Positions 55,920 through 64,000 of a stretch of DNA of 64,000 nucleotides are shown piece by piece. This DNA is from Sutcliffiella horikoshii (GTDB taxonomy: Bacteria; Bacillota; Bacilli; Bacillales; Bacillaceae_I): positions 3,596,001 through 3,660,000 of the forward strand of contig NZ_CP020880.1 in NCBI RefSeq assembly GCF_002157855.1. The letters run 5' to 3'. Numbering within the stretch: the first letter of the stretch is position 1; every line of letters starts with the position of its first letter. Below the pieces are notes generated by a model. That model was not told the origin of the DNA. It saw only the letters and a program-made list of their open reading frames with translations, and made no database searches. The translations under genes were made by a program, and so were the position numbers.

Positions 55920-56783
55920 TTAAGCATAATTTTTTCTTCCTCTAACAGTTAACAGTGCGACGGAAATACCCAGTGCGACCGCAATCAATAAGAAGTAAAT
56001 CCATGATAGGGCTGAGGCATAACCAAAGCCTGTATTGATTTGAAACATATTCGTTTGGATATGCTCAATGACTGGATTTAAGGAGAATATCGAGAATGTC
56101 ACTATCGTATAAACCGTGTTAACGACGATCATCGGGAAAATGCTTGGCAGTGTCACCTTCCAAAAGCATTCCCAGTTGGACGCCCCGTCAATTTTGGCAG
56201 CTTCATAGACTTGTGTATCTATCTTTTGCAAGGCTGCCAGGAAAATTAAGAACTGCACCCCGGAAAACCATAAAATGATGATCAGGTTATCCATTAAATA
56301 CAGGAGTACACTGCTGAATAAGGAATCCGCTGAGAGCATTGTTTCAAACACCGCATAGTCCTTGATGGAAGGAATGGATGTCACTCCTTGTGAAATTAAT
56401 TCATTGATAACCGGGCCGCTCGCAATGATAACCGGTAAGAAGAAAATCATCCGGAAAAAATTACGAAAGCGGATCGGCTGATTCAAGAGAATCGCGATGA
56501 TTAAAGAAAACACAATGATGATTGGAACGGACAACACAAGCTCCTGCACAAACGTCAACAGCTTTTGTGTGAACAATGCATCCACTGTAAAAGCATCTTT
56601 AAAATTATCAAACTTCACAAAAGTCGTTTGGATGCCTTCTGTGGTGATCCGTACTTTTTGAAAACTTAAGTACAACGAATAAAAGAGGGGATAAGCTGTG
56701 AATAAGAGAAACCCAAGAATCCAAGGTGAGATGAACAATAATCCTGTCAGCGAATTCTTCGAGCGCATGGATAGCTGCTTCAT
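55920..56783 (-). CDS. ABC sugar transporter permease (first subunit)
   Basis: A 287-residue permease of the UgpA/YesP type with LFISPWILGFLLFTAYPLFYSLYLSF at the N-terminus and EAAKIDGASNWECFWKVTLPSIFP as coupling motif. It pairs with the 54946 gene and begins two bases after the DUF5696 gene ends. No ATPase lies in the window; a shared MsmX/UgpC-type ATPase elsewhere in the genome is normal in Bacillus. Confidence 0.88.
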   Translation of the reverse strand: MKQLSMRSKNSLTGLLFISPWILGFLLFTAYPLFYSLYLSFQKVRITTEGIQTTFVKFDNFKDAFTVDALFTQKLLTFVQELVLSVPIIIVFSLIIAILLNQPIRFRNFFRMIFFLPVIIASGPVINELISQGVTSIPSIKDYAVFETMLSADSLFSSVLLYLMDNLIIILWFSGVQFLIFLAALQKIDTQVYEAAKIDGASNWECFWKVTLPSIFPMIVVNTVYTIVTFSIFSLNPVIEHIQTNMFQINTGFGYASALSWIYFLLIAVALGISVALLTVRGRKNYA

Positions 56784-56785
56784 GC

Positions 56786-59044
56786 TTAATTCCCCCCTTC
56801 TTTTATGCTAAATGACGTAGCCTCGACCGTTGTTCCGTCAATGGACACGTCTGAATCCGTGTAGTTGACGATAATGGATACCCCATTTTCATAAACAACT
56901 TCAGACACCCCTTGTTGATGGACAATCCGATCGACAATTGAGCTGTTTTCTACTTTTCCAAGACTTTCTTTCACTTGACTGTATTGACTGATCAGTTCTT
57001 CTTTCCAACTAACAAACTCTGATGTATACAAACCTCTTGATGGAGTCTTCATTAACAGCTGTGCAGACTCCCTCGTCAGATAAAAGGATGGATATGCACC
57101 AAACTCGATCATTCTCAGCACTTCTTCCGTTGGATTATGAGAGAAGTTGGAGAATGTCGCATAATACGGCGTGTATCCCTTCAAAACAATTTGTAAGAAC
57201 GGAACGGTGTCTGTTACAAACATATAGTTGGAGGAATACATTGGCATATCCAAGTACTTATCCATATAGCCCCAAGCATAGTCATTCGGACGATAGAGAG
57301 ATAAATCTATATTTTGTTCCTGATAATGTGCAAAAAGTTCTTGATTCGATTCCATCATCTCTGCTCTTGAAGAGGACATACCCTTATTAAAGTCAGAGAA
57401 TAGTTTACTTGCAGTCGTTTCCACTGCTATGTTTTCTACCCCATGATCCTTGAAATCCGCTGCATCTTTTTTGGCAATTTCAAGCGATTTCGCAGGACTG
57501 AGATAATAACTGCTATAACCAAATTGACTTTTCGTCATCGGCTGGCCGTTAATCTTCTTGGACACATCCTTGCTTCCGGAAAAGCCGGATGCGCCGTCAA
57601 AAGCAGTCGTGAAGTCTGTGTGCAGATAAAAAGGAATGTCTTTTTCCTCTAAAGTTTGGATGGTTTCCTCTAGGTCCCCTTTACTGCCAACCTTCTTCTC
57701 TAACGGAAACTTTTGTGGCAGCGTTCCCGTCAAACCGCCTTTTGTCCAGCCTCTTAACACCACATGCAGATTATCGACATCGTTTTGCTCCAACTCTTCA
57801 ACAAAACGAGGAATGTCTTGGATCTCTGTCATTTGCTCCACGGAATTCCAGATCAGGCCTTTTTTCGTTTCCCCGCCTAAAAGTTCCAGGCGAAGATCTA
57901 CCTTGTCTTCGTTATTGCCAGAAAGCGTGCCTTTTTCTTCTAAATGCTGCTGATATCTGTTGGCCATTCCAACATAATCTGCTTCTTCGTCAGATAAAAA
58001 CATGACTTTCTGTTTGATTGTGAAGCTGTTTCTTTCTTCTTGGTAGACGTTAAAGCCTCCCATGCTCTTGCTTGTCGGTTGAAAATAATTAAAGCGATAT
58101 TGATAGTCTGATGTTACCCAAAAGAAATCAGTAGAGGCACCAGACGGATATGCAAGAATTCTTCCGTAGCTTTGGCCTTCCTCAACGGATGTGATGAAGG
58201 CATTTTGTTTGACACCATGTACGGCACCGTACACAGGAACGGAAATCATCTGTTCCGGGTATGTGTCATTTTCTGTGCTTTGCGGTTTTGTAAATCCTTC
58301 ATCTTCTCCATAGATGGAACCGATGAATGGTGTATCTGAACGGAACGCACTCTTTTCAAATCGCATTAGCGCACCGCTTCCGTCCGGAATAAACAAGTAC
58401 CCGGTGATATCATCCATGTGGGCAGCACCTAAGAATGGATAGACTTTCATCGCTACAATTTTATTGTAAGTCCCATCTTGTACACCTTCATCCGGCACAT
58501 CAATTACAATGTTTTCCTCTTCCAGCGTCACATTCAGTACGACTTCAATGCTGGAACCACGGAAATCAATCTCTGCTGTAAAGCCGTTGTCGTTTAGTTG
58601 AATGTTCGGCTTTGTCTCTTCTGTCAGAATGCTTTCTGTTTTAATGTTTCCGCGGCGATCCAGGTAATCAATCGTGATGGCGGATTGAACCATATCTGTC
58701 CATGTGTTGTTCAACCGGTAATTTTCCGCGTTATCCACCCCTGAGTGCCAAATATAACCCGTTTCTTTGTTCTGAATTTTTATAGCCAGTGACTCTTCTT
58801 GTATATACAGCGCAAGCTTGTCGTTCTCGGTTACCTTTGTAAAACCATCAAGGCTTCCTTCAGGTAGAGGTTTATTCTCTCCCTCTGGCTGGGTGAACTG
58901 ATTGGAATCAAAGCGAAGTGTCTCTTCTCCGAGCTCTGTTTCCACCTCGATTTCTTCCAACTCTTCCTTTGATGTCAATGATTCAGCAAATACAGATACC
59001 GGAAGAATGGCGATAAGCATGACAAGCAGAATTTTTTTAAACAC
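56786..59044 (-). CDS. DUF5696-type secreted protein, candidate glycoside hydrolase
   Basis: A 752-residue protein with a signal peptide (residues 1-21, MFKKILLVMLIAILPVSVFA). The N-terminal half (30-370) looks like a beta-sandwich with GSGALMRFEK and SVPVYGAVHGVKQNAFI. From about 380 a TIM-barrel-like region runs to about 660 with WTKGGLTGTLPQKFPLEKKVG, FYLHTDFTTAFDG (Asp477) and NIAVETTASKLFSDFN (Glu542), and a small C-terminal beta domain follows (GVSIIVNYTDSDVSIDG). This resembles families assigned as DUF5696 and structurally recalls GH101-like hydrolases. Activity is not shown. It overlaps the NHL gene by 8 bases and abuts the permease gene by 2. Possibly acts outside the cell on the transported glycan. 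Confidence 0.7.
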   Translation of the reverse strand: MFKKILLVMLIAILPVSVFAESLTSKEELEEIEVETELGEETLRFDSNQFTQPEGENKPLPEGSLDGFTKVTENDKLALYIQEESLAIKIQNKETGYIWHSGVDNAENYRLNNTWTDMVQSAITIDYLDRRGNIKTESILTEETKPNIQLNDNGFTAEIDFRGSSIEVVLNVTLEEENIVIDVPDEGVQDGTYNKIVAMKVYPFLGAAHMDDITGYLFIPDGSGALMRFEKSAFRSDTPFIGSIYGEDEGFTKPQSTENDTYPEQMISVPVYGAVHGVKQNAFITSVEEGQSYGRILAYPSGASTDFFWVTSDYQYRFNYFQPTSKSMGGFNVYQEERNSFTIKQKVMFLSDEEADYVGMANRYQQHLEEKGTLSGNNEDKVDLRLELLGGETKKGLIWNSVEQMTEIQDIPRFVEELEQNDVDNLHVVLRGWTKGGLTGTLPQKFPLEKKVGSKGDLEETIQTLEEKDIPFYLHTDFTTAFDGASGFSGSKDVSKKINGQPMTKSQFGYSSYYLSPAKSLEIAKKDAADFKDHGVENIAVETTASKLFSDFNKGMSSSRAEMMESNQELFAHYQEQNIDLSLYRPNDYAWGYMDKYLDMPMYSSNYMFVTDTVPFLQIVLKGYTPYYATFSNFSHNPTEEVLRMIEFGAYPSFYLTRESAQLLMKTPSRGLYTSEFVSWKEELISQYSQVKESLGKVENSSIVDRIVHQQGVSEVVYENGVSIIVNYTDSDVSIDGTTVEATSFSIKEGGN

Positions 59045-61061
59045 GGAGAATCACCTCCTGAATGATTGCTGTTACAAAATCAATAACCTGATCCATCAAT
59101 ACGTAGATAATGAAACATACCAATACAATGATCAGCATACAGAAAATCGTCGTAAAGATGTTTCGTACCGTTCCCCAGAATTCAAAAGCATGAATTTCTT
59201 TGATCATGATGAACAGGATAATTAACGACCATCCCATCATCACTTGCATAAAGAATACATACAAGAAGTATTCATTAAGCGTAAGTACATTGGACATGAG
59301 CGTAATTGGAACCAAGAGCACAATAATCGGTGCCAATGAATAAATGGTTCCAATATAAATATCGGAGAATCTTCCTTCTCCATCGTTAATCGTACTGACC
59401 AGATAATTGGATACGATGAAAAGAATGATTGGAAGAAATAATAGAATGAATTCCATTCCAAAATTGATTTGCTCTAACGTAATGCCGCCCCTGAAAATAA
59501 ATCCTGTGAAATACTTCATGAATAAAAATTCGGCATATAAGATGACGTAAAGAATGGTGGCTGATAAAACGCTGACCTTTCTCTGTCTTTTAATATAATA
59601 GAAGCTGTCTATTGGATGACGTAAAAACTTGCCTAAGAATAATAGCTCACTCAGTAGTTTCTTACTTTTGAATGCCTGCCACCTTTTCCGTGCCGGTGCT
59701 AAGATCCCTTTCTTTTTATCTGCAAAAAGCAAGGTCGCCCTGACAGCAAATAATCCGAGTAAGATGGCAAAAACAGTGCTCAGATTCTCATTCATCCACT
59801 GATTTCTGATTTCCCAGAAGGAATCAGAATAACCTTCCACATTCCCAACCAGTTCAAATGATTCCAAAGCATCTTCATATTCCTGCTGCTTATAGTAAGC
59901 TTCCCCCATTGCGTTATGTGCAAGGCCGATGGAAGAATTCATGCGCAGCACTTCGCTCCAATATTGCTCACTCTCTATGTAAAGTCCTTGAGCATAGAGG
60001 GAGATTCCGCCATGAAGCATTTCAGCGAAGGCTGTTGGTTCCAGCACTTGAACGGTTCCGCGCTCACGGTCTGTAACAAAAACCCTGCCGAGATTATCTG
60101 TTGCAACTCCTGAAGGATCCATAAACAATCCCAGGCGGTTTGTTCCATCGTCTTTTCCGCCAAAAATAAAGAGCAGATTCCCGAAACTATCATACTCGTA
60201 GATTCTTCCATCTTTAGCTAAAACAAAGAAATTTCCAAGTGGCCCCATTGCGATATCCTGAAGATTAGTAATCTCGGAAATGTACGGTGATAAAATATTC
60301 CCGCCTGCAATGTTCAGCTTTCGAATGACTTCAAAGCTAGTACCCGCTGTAATGGTGTAAACAAGTCCTTTTTCATCAATCGCAATGTTAGTCGGCGCTG
60401 GCGGCACTTTCAGAAACATGCTGGAGCGCTGCTGATCGGTTGTCAGAGCATCCTGAATGACAGACATTAACGACGGTCTTGTACGGTTTACTCCGAAGAA
60501 TCCAAGAAATGTGCCATCCTGGCCAACCTGGATAATCCCATTAGTTGAACCCTCTCCGATAATGTAGAGGTTGCCTCGTTTGTCCACGGTAATTTTTTGT
60601 GGTTTATATGGGGTTCTTGTCCCAAAAAGGGGAGAATCCGGTCTGCCGTATTCTTGGAGCATTTCTCCATCTTCAGAAAAACGGTAAACTTTTTCATTTG
60701 TATAATCTGCTACATATATTTGCTGTTCTTCATCCACAAAAACCCCCGTCGGCATTTGCAGGATTCCTTCTCCGACCTCTAACAGTTTTCTACCATTCTC
60801 ATCAAACTTGGTGATTTTCTTCGTACCGGAATCAGCCACATACACATCATTGTTCTGATCGATATAGACATCTTCCGGACTGACTATATCATTTGTACTT
60901 CCGAAAAGCCCCACCGGAATATAAGCGGTCTGCGTTTCAATGATATCCCCTTCTGTTGATACCGTCTCTGTATTATATGGAACAGACAGGGCTGCAAAAG
61001 ATTGCAAAGGAGAAAGGAGGATTAACCATACAGTCAATAAGCCAATGAAAATGTGCTTCAT
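59037..61061 (-). CDS. NHL beta-propeller / TPR / YIP1 membrane protein
   Basis: A 674-residue exported membrane protein. A signal sequence (1-23) precedes six or so NHL repeats (about 45-340), e.g. VYIDQNNDVYVADSGTKKIT, QIYVADYTNEKVYRFSEDG and ATDNLGRVFVTDRERGTVQV. A TPR-like hairpin follows (about 355-415; HNAMGEAYYKQQEYEDALESFE), then a transmembrane helix (about 437-458) and a YIP1-type membrane domain with about five helices to the C-terminus. The propeller and TPR should face outside. No role is known to me. It sits between one permease (61080) and DUF5696, and ends 8 bases inside DUF5696. Confidence 0.75.
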   Translation of the reverse strand: MKHIFIGLLTVWLILLSPLQSFAALSVPYNTETVSTEGDIIETQTAYIPVGLFGSTNDIVSPEDVYIDQNNDVYVADSGTKKITKFDENGRKLLEVGEGILQMPTGVFVDEEQQIYVADYTNEKVYRFSEDGEMLQEYGRPDSPLFGTRTPYKPQKITVDKRGNLYIIGEGSTNGIIQVGQDGTFLGFFGVNRTRPSLMSVIQDALTTDQQRSSMFLKVPPAPTNIAIDEKGLVYTITAGTSFEVIRKLNIAGGNILSPYISEITNLQDIAMGPLGNFFVLAKDGRIYEYDSFGNLLFIFGGKDDGTNRLGLFMDPSGVATDNLGRVFVTDRERGTVQVLEPTAFAEMLHGGISLYAQGLYIESEQYWSEVLRMNSSIGLAHNAMGEAYYKQQEYEDALESFELVGNVEGYSDSFWEIRNQWMNENLSTVFAILLGLFAVRATLLFADKKKGILAPARKRWQAFKSKKLLSELLFLGKFLRHPIDSFYYIKRQRKVSVLSATILYVILYAEFLFMKYFTGFIFRGGITLEQINFGMEFILLFLPIILFIVSNYLVSTINDGEGRFSDIYIGTIYSLAPIIVLLVPITLMSNVLTLNEYFLYVFFMQVMMGWSLIILFIMIKEIHAFEFWGTVRNIFTTIFCMLIIVLVCFIIYVLMDQVIDFVTAIIQEVILRV

Positions 61062-61079
61062 ACTCTTTTTCTCCCCCTT

Positions 61080-61967
61080 CTACTTGATTCCTGAATGTGC
61101 CATCGTATTCATTACTTGACTTTGTAAGATGATAAAGATGATTAAATTTGGAATGAACATAATTAAAGATGCCGCTGCCGCCATTCCTTGGCCCGCTACC
61201 GTGTTACCACTTGTTGCCGAAGTTAATGTAGACATGTAAAAGGCAAAGGTCTTCAAATTTTCATTATCAACAAACAATGTCGAGGTTTCCGTGTTATTCC
61301 AAACAAGTTGAAATGATAAAATCGCAATGGTGGCAATCGCCGGTTTTACAAGCGGAATGATAATTTTGCGGAAGATTTGATAGTCCGTCGCCCCATCCAT
61401 CTGAGCAGCTTCTATTAATTCGTTCGGTATTTGATCGATGAATTGTTTTACTAAGAAAAGTCCGATCGGCATGGCGATCAGCGGGAAAATATGGACAAGG
61501 AATGTGTCCAACAGCCCCACCTTTTCAATAAGCAAGTAACGCGGAATGACGACTGCCGCCGAAACGAACATTAAAGCAAGTGTGTTGATTTCAAAGATGG
61601 TTTTCTTTAGTCTGAAACGTTTTTTCGATAAGGCATACCCTGCCATCGTACTGATAAGAACAGTGACAAAGACAACGATGAGGGTAATGGAGATACTGTT
61701 AAACAAGTAACGGGACATTGGAACGCCCGTTGTACTTGTGTTGTTCATCAAATCAATGAAGTTCTGCATCGTCGGCTTTTGCACAAAAAAGCGCGGCGGA
61801 TAAGCGAATAGCTCATCAATCGGCTTAAAGGCGTGAGAAAAGACAAAGACGATGGGCATAGCCATAAAGATGGCGAGCGGTATTAGAAATGCATAGAATT
61901 TCAATTGGCTTTTGTGAAAACGGTCTGGATTGATTTTCGTTCCATGGAATGCCGACACATCATTCAC
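61080..61967 (-). CDS. ABC sugar transporter permease (second subunit)
   Basis: A 295-residue carbohydrate permease. The cytoplasmic coupling motif is [25 protein letters not shown]. The C-terminus carries [37 protein letters not shown], which is typical of YesQ/LacG-type permeases. It pairs with the 62280 permease, but a dispersed repeat and over 300 bases separate the two genes. It precedes the NHL/YIP1 gene by 18 bases. Confidence 0.9.
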   Translation of the reverse strand: MNDVSAFHGTKINPDRFHKSQLKFYAFLIPLAIFMAMPIVFVFSHAFKPIDELFAYPPRFFVQKPTMQNFIDLMNNTSTTGVPMSRYLFNSISITLIVVFVTVLISTMAGYALSKKRFRLKKTIFEINTLALMFVSAAVVIPRYLLIEKVGLLDTFLVHIFPLIAMPIGLFLVKQFIDQIPNELIEAAQMDGATDYQIFRKIIIPLVKPAIATIAILSFQLVWNNTETSTLFVDNENLKTFAFYMSTLTSATSGNTVAGQGMAAAASLIMFIPNLIIFIILQSQVMNTMAHSGIK

Positions 61968-62045
61968 TCCCTACATTAGAAGTTTTATAGCTTGGATGTT
62001 TTCAAAAAGATTGTTAATCTGATTTAAAATGTTGTTTAGACACCG
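61968..62045. other. gap before the repeat, no feature seen
   Basis: The whole gap between the permease genes is 312 bases (61968-62279). The first part has no recognisable site except the start region of the 61967 gene, and the middle is repeat copy F. Confidence 0.4.
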
Positions 62046-62171
62046 CTGTGGATTTCCGCAAATGGCTTCGCTTTCCTAGGGGCACTGCTGGAGCCTCCTC
62101 GGCTACGCCTGCGGGGTCTCCACCTAGCGCTACCTCCCTCAGGAGTCTTCGCCTTTTGCTCCAATCCTCAG
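62046..62171. repeat. dispersed palindromic repeat, copy F
   Basis: CTGTGGATTTCCGC ... GGAGCCTCCTCGGC ... GGGGTCTCCACCTAGCGC ... CTCAGGAGTC ... GCTCCAATCCTCAG. Compared with copy E, the left end changes TTG to TGG and the right end CAA to CCT. One of the two changes keeps the pairing and one breaks it. Confidence 0.85.
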
Positions 62172-62279
62172 CTAGGTATTACCTAAGCACTTGATAATCA
62201 GTTTTCCAGTGGCTTTGAGTCAAGTGACTTTCGCTCCAACCCACTCATTAACTTTCTCCTAGAAAACAGCCATCGCCAT

Positions 62280-63173
62280 TTAGTCTTTTTCTCCGAATAA
62301 ACGCCAAGCGATTTTTGAGAAGATATATACGAATAATAGTAATAGAACGCTTATTGCTGCTGCATATCCCATTTCATAACGAATGAAGCCATAGTCTTCT
62401 AAATGGTTGACCATTAACTGACCCGCATATTGAGGCGTTGGGTTGGCACCGGATAAGGCGACCCCGATCGCACCGGCCTGGAACGTCCCTACTACTGCCA
62501 TGACTGCGCCGAAAAGCATCTGTGGCTTCATGGATGGAATGGTGATATAGATGATTTCTTGGAATCTATTTTTTATGCCGTCAATATAACCAGCTTCATA
62601 GATTTCCCTATTGATGTTCAACACACCCGATAGCATCGCAAGGAATCCTACTCCCATGCTCCCCCAAAGGGTAACCACGATCATGATCGTCATTAAGTGA
62701 TCTGGTGATTGCAGCCATTGTACAGGCTCCAAGATGACACCGATTGTAATTAATAAACTATTCAAGTAACCCGTCTGATCCCCACTGAAAATGATGGTCC
62801 ACACAACTGCCATCGCGATTCCGGCTGTCATGGACGGAGAATAGATGATAAGCGCCAATACAGTTCGCGGCCCTTTGGAGATCTGCGCCAGCATCCAAGC
62901 AAGCAGGAAGGATAAAATATATCCCCCCGGCCCGACGATGACTGCAAACATCAGCGTATTCGGCAAGACGCGCTGCATAAAGACTTCATCTTGGGTTAGC
63001 ACACTCACATAGTTGGCAAGCCCGATGAAGCTCGGCATCTCAATCGCGTTGAAATACGTGAACGATAAAAGAATGGCCACTACGACCGGAATGATGATAA
63101 AGGTAAAGAAAAAGATTAAATATGGTGCAAGAAAGATCGATGTACTTGCATGCTTTTGAAGGCTACTCCTCAT
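62280..63173 (-). CDS. ABC sugar transporter permease (first subunit)
   Basis: A 297-residue permease with [25 protein letters not shown] at the N-terminus and [26 protein letters not shown] as coupling motif (YesP/LacF type). Its start overlaps the 3' end of the solute-binding protein gene by 11 bases, showing that they work together. Confidence 0.9.
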   Translation of the reverse strand: MRSSLQKHASTSIFLAPYLIFFFTFIIIPVVVAILLSFTYFNAIEMPSFIGLANYVSVLTQDEVFMQRVLPNTLMFAVIVGPGGYILSFLLAWMLAQISKGPRTVLALIIYSPSMTAGIAMAVVWTIIFSGDQTGYLNSLLITIGVILEPVQWLQSPDHLMTIMIVVTLWGSMGVGFLAMLSGVLNINREIYEAGYIDGIKNRFQEIIYITIPSMKPQMLFGAVMAVVGTFQAGAIGVALSGANPTPQYAGQLMVNHLEDYGFIRYEMGYAAAISVLLLLFVYIFSKIAWRLFGEKD

Positions 63174-64000
63174 TTTCTTCCACCCAGCTTTCTACTTGTT
63201 CAATCGTCGGAATCGGATAGGTTTTTACGATTTTTCCGTCTTTCATATATCCGAATTCCTCCATCTTCCGTCTCATTTCACGGTCAATGGTCACCACCGC
63301 ATCATCAACTGCTGAACGGGTATTTTCCCCGTCAAAGACGACACGGTTCCATACATTACTTATCTCACGCTCTACCATATAAGTGTAAGGCGTTTTTGGT
63401 ACTTCACGTAAATGTTCCCATTGCTCTAAGATGACTTCCTTATGTTCCTCTGGCCATGGTAATTGTTTAAAAGCGTCAAGATTTGCGGTATTCCACATAT
63501 AAGATGGACCATACATGATTTGCAAAGTAGTAGCAAAGTCCGTCTGTGTTTCTGTGGACATCCACCATTTAAGCACTTGCCATGCTTCGTCTTTATTCTT
63601 GCTGCCGTTAAAAATCATGCCTGCCTGTCCAGATCCTGTTGCCCATCTTTCCACTTCTCCGTCCTCATTCTCCACTCCAGGATGAAGGGAAATGTCCCAC
63701 CAGCCGGAGATCTCCGGTGCTGCAGATGTAAGCTCCACATATGTCTGGAAGTTAGAAACACCGATCGGCAAAGTAGAATAACGGAAATGGTTATAGAAAT
63801 TCGGCACTTGAAGCGGCGTGCTGTAGATTGTATTCAAGTCCGTCATAAGCTGAATCCCACGGACTGTTTCATCGCTGTCGATCGTCGTTCCCATGCCATC
63901 TTCTTTATACATGTCCCCTTGATGTTGATAGATAAATGGCGAGGTTGACTGGAATGGTTTGAACGCCACTGCACCTGCAATAGGCGTGTAGTAATTTAAT
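63163..64000 (-). CDS. ABC sugar-binding protein, N-terminus off the window
   Basis: The C-terminal 278 or so residues of a large extracellular solute-binding protein (SBP family 1). Visible segments include [60 protein letters not shown] and [20 protein letters not shown]. The N-terminal lipoprotein signal is beyond the right edge. Ends EENEE and overlaps the permease gene. Probably binds beta-glucan oligosaccharides, as the L. innocua SOGP cluster has a binding protein of this kind. Confidence 0.85.
   Translation of the reverse strand, partial: LNYYTPIAGAVAFKPFQSTSPFIYQHQGDMYKEDGMGTTIDSDETVRGIQLMTDLNTIYSTPLQVPNFYNHFRYSTLPIGVSNFQTYVELTSAAPEISGWWDISLHPGVENEDGEVERWATGSGQAGMIFNGSKNKDEAWQVLKWWMSTETQTDFATTLQIMYGPSYMWNTANLDAFKQLPWPEEHKEVILEQWEHLREVPKTPYTYMVEREISNVWNRVVFDGENTRSAVDDAVVTIDREMRRKMEEFGYMKDGKIVKTYPIPTIEQVESWVEENEE

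Overview
The window looks like a chromosome segment of an endospore-forming Bacillaceae species (Bacillus sensu lato). Shine-Dalgarno sites are strong AGGAGG types and GC content is low to moderate. Gene order from position 1 to about 28 kb closely follows the Bacillus subtilis yur/yus region: sufCDSUB, metNPQ, yusE-yusF-yusG-gcvH-yusI, fadNAE, yuzL, fadM, coat genes, yusU, yusV. Spore-coat-type genes and YuzL support a spore former. No rRNA, tRNA, CRISPR array, prophage or transposase gene was seen.

Region by region: (1) 1-4.7 kb, minus strand, the SUF iron-sulfur cluster operon sufC-sufD-sufS-sufU-sufB, with sufB cut by the left edge. (2) 4.7-5.8 kb, about 1.1 kb with a dispersed palindromic repeat, a terminator and at most a tiny doubtful ORF. 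(3) 5.8-9.1 kb, an AhpD-like protein and the methionine transporter metN-metP-metQ behind a clear SAM-I riboswitch. (4) 9.2-14.3 kb, a lipid kinase, a small SCP2-like protein, an MFS transporter, and yusE, yusF, yusG, gcvH and yusI. (5) 14.4-23.3 kb, an FNR-type regulator, the fatty-acid beta-oxidation operon fadN-fadA-fadE under a FadR-type operator, yuzL, a proline-dehydrogenase-like gene with a cre site, and two coat proteins. (6) 23.5-29.4 kb, a lipoprotein, yusU, and a Fur-controlled ferric siderophore importer with an FhuF-like reductase. (7) 29.4-35.1 kb, a giant secreted YhcR-like nuclease/5'-nucleotidase, a short-chain dehydrogenase and a small M50 metalloprotease. (8) 35.2-39.95 kb, a reactive-sulfur detoxification cluster: TauE/SafE exporter, rhodanese-MBL persulfide dioxygenase, TusA-rhodanese fusion, two rhodaneses, DsrE, TusA and a CstR-like repressor. 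Seven copies of a 16-bp operator are scattered through it. (9) 40.1-64 kb, a carbohydrate island that probably handles beta-1,2-glucan and sophoro-oligosaccharides: GH35, GH94 phosphorylase, GH3 beta-glucosidase, a LacI repressor, two Gfo/Idh oxidoreductases, a ThuA-like protein, two TIM-barrel isomerases, and two sets of ABC sugar permeases with a solute-binding protein cut by the right edge. Between the permease sets lie a DUF5696-type secreted protein and an NHL/TPR/YIP1 membrane protein.

How the parts work together: in the island, a CGAAACGTTTC palindrome occurs before GH35, before lacI and twice before GH3, with a looser match before the ThuA operon. One LacI protein probably controls all of them. 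The binding protein and permeases would import beta-glucan oligosaccharides, GH94 would phosphorolyse them, GH3 would hydrolyse the disaccharides, and the oxidoreductase/isomerase branch may process an oxidised (3-keto) sugar or an inositol-like product. The least understood part is the YIP1/NHL protein - DUF5696 - permease pair block at 54.9-61.1 kb, my main candidate for an undescribed system. The CstR operator array at 39.4-39.95 kb is the clearest unusual regulatory structure. Intergenic gaps also carry a dispersed repeat of about 125 bp (five copies plus one partial) and locus-specific tandem repeats with a 20-21 bp period.
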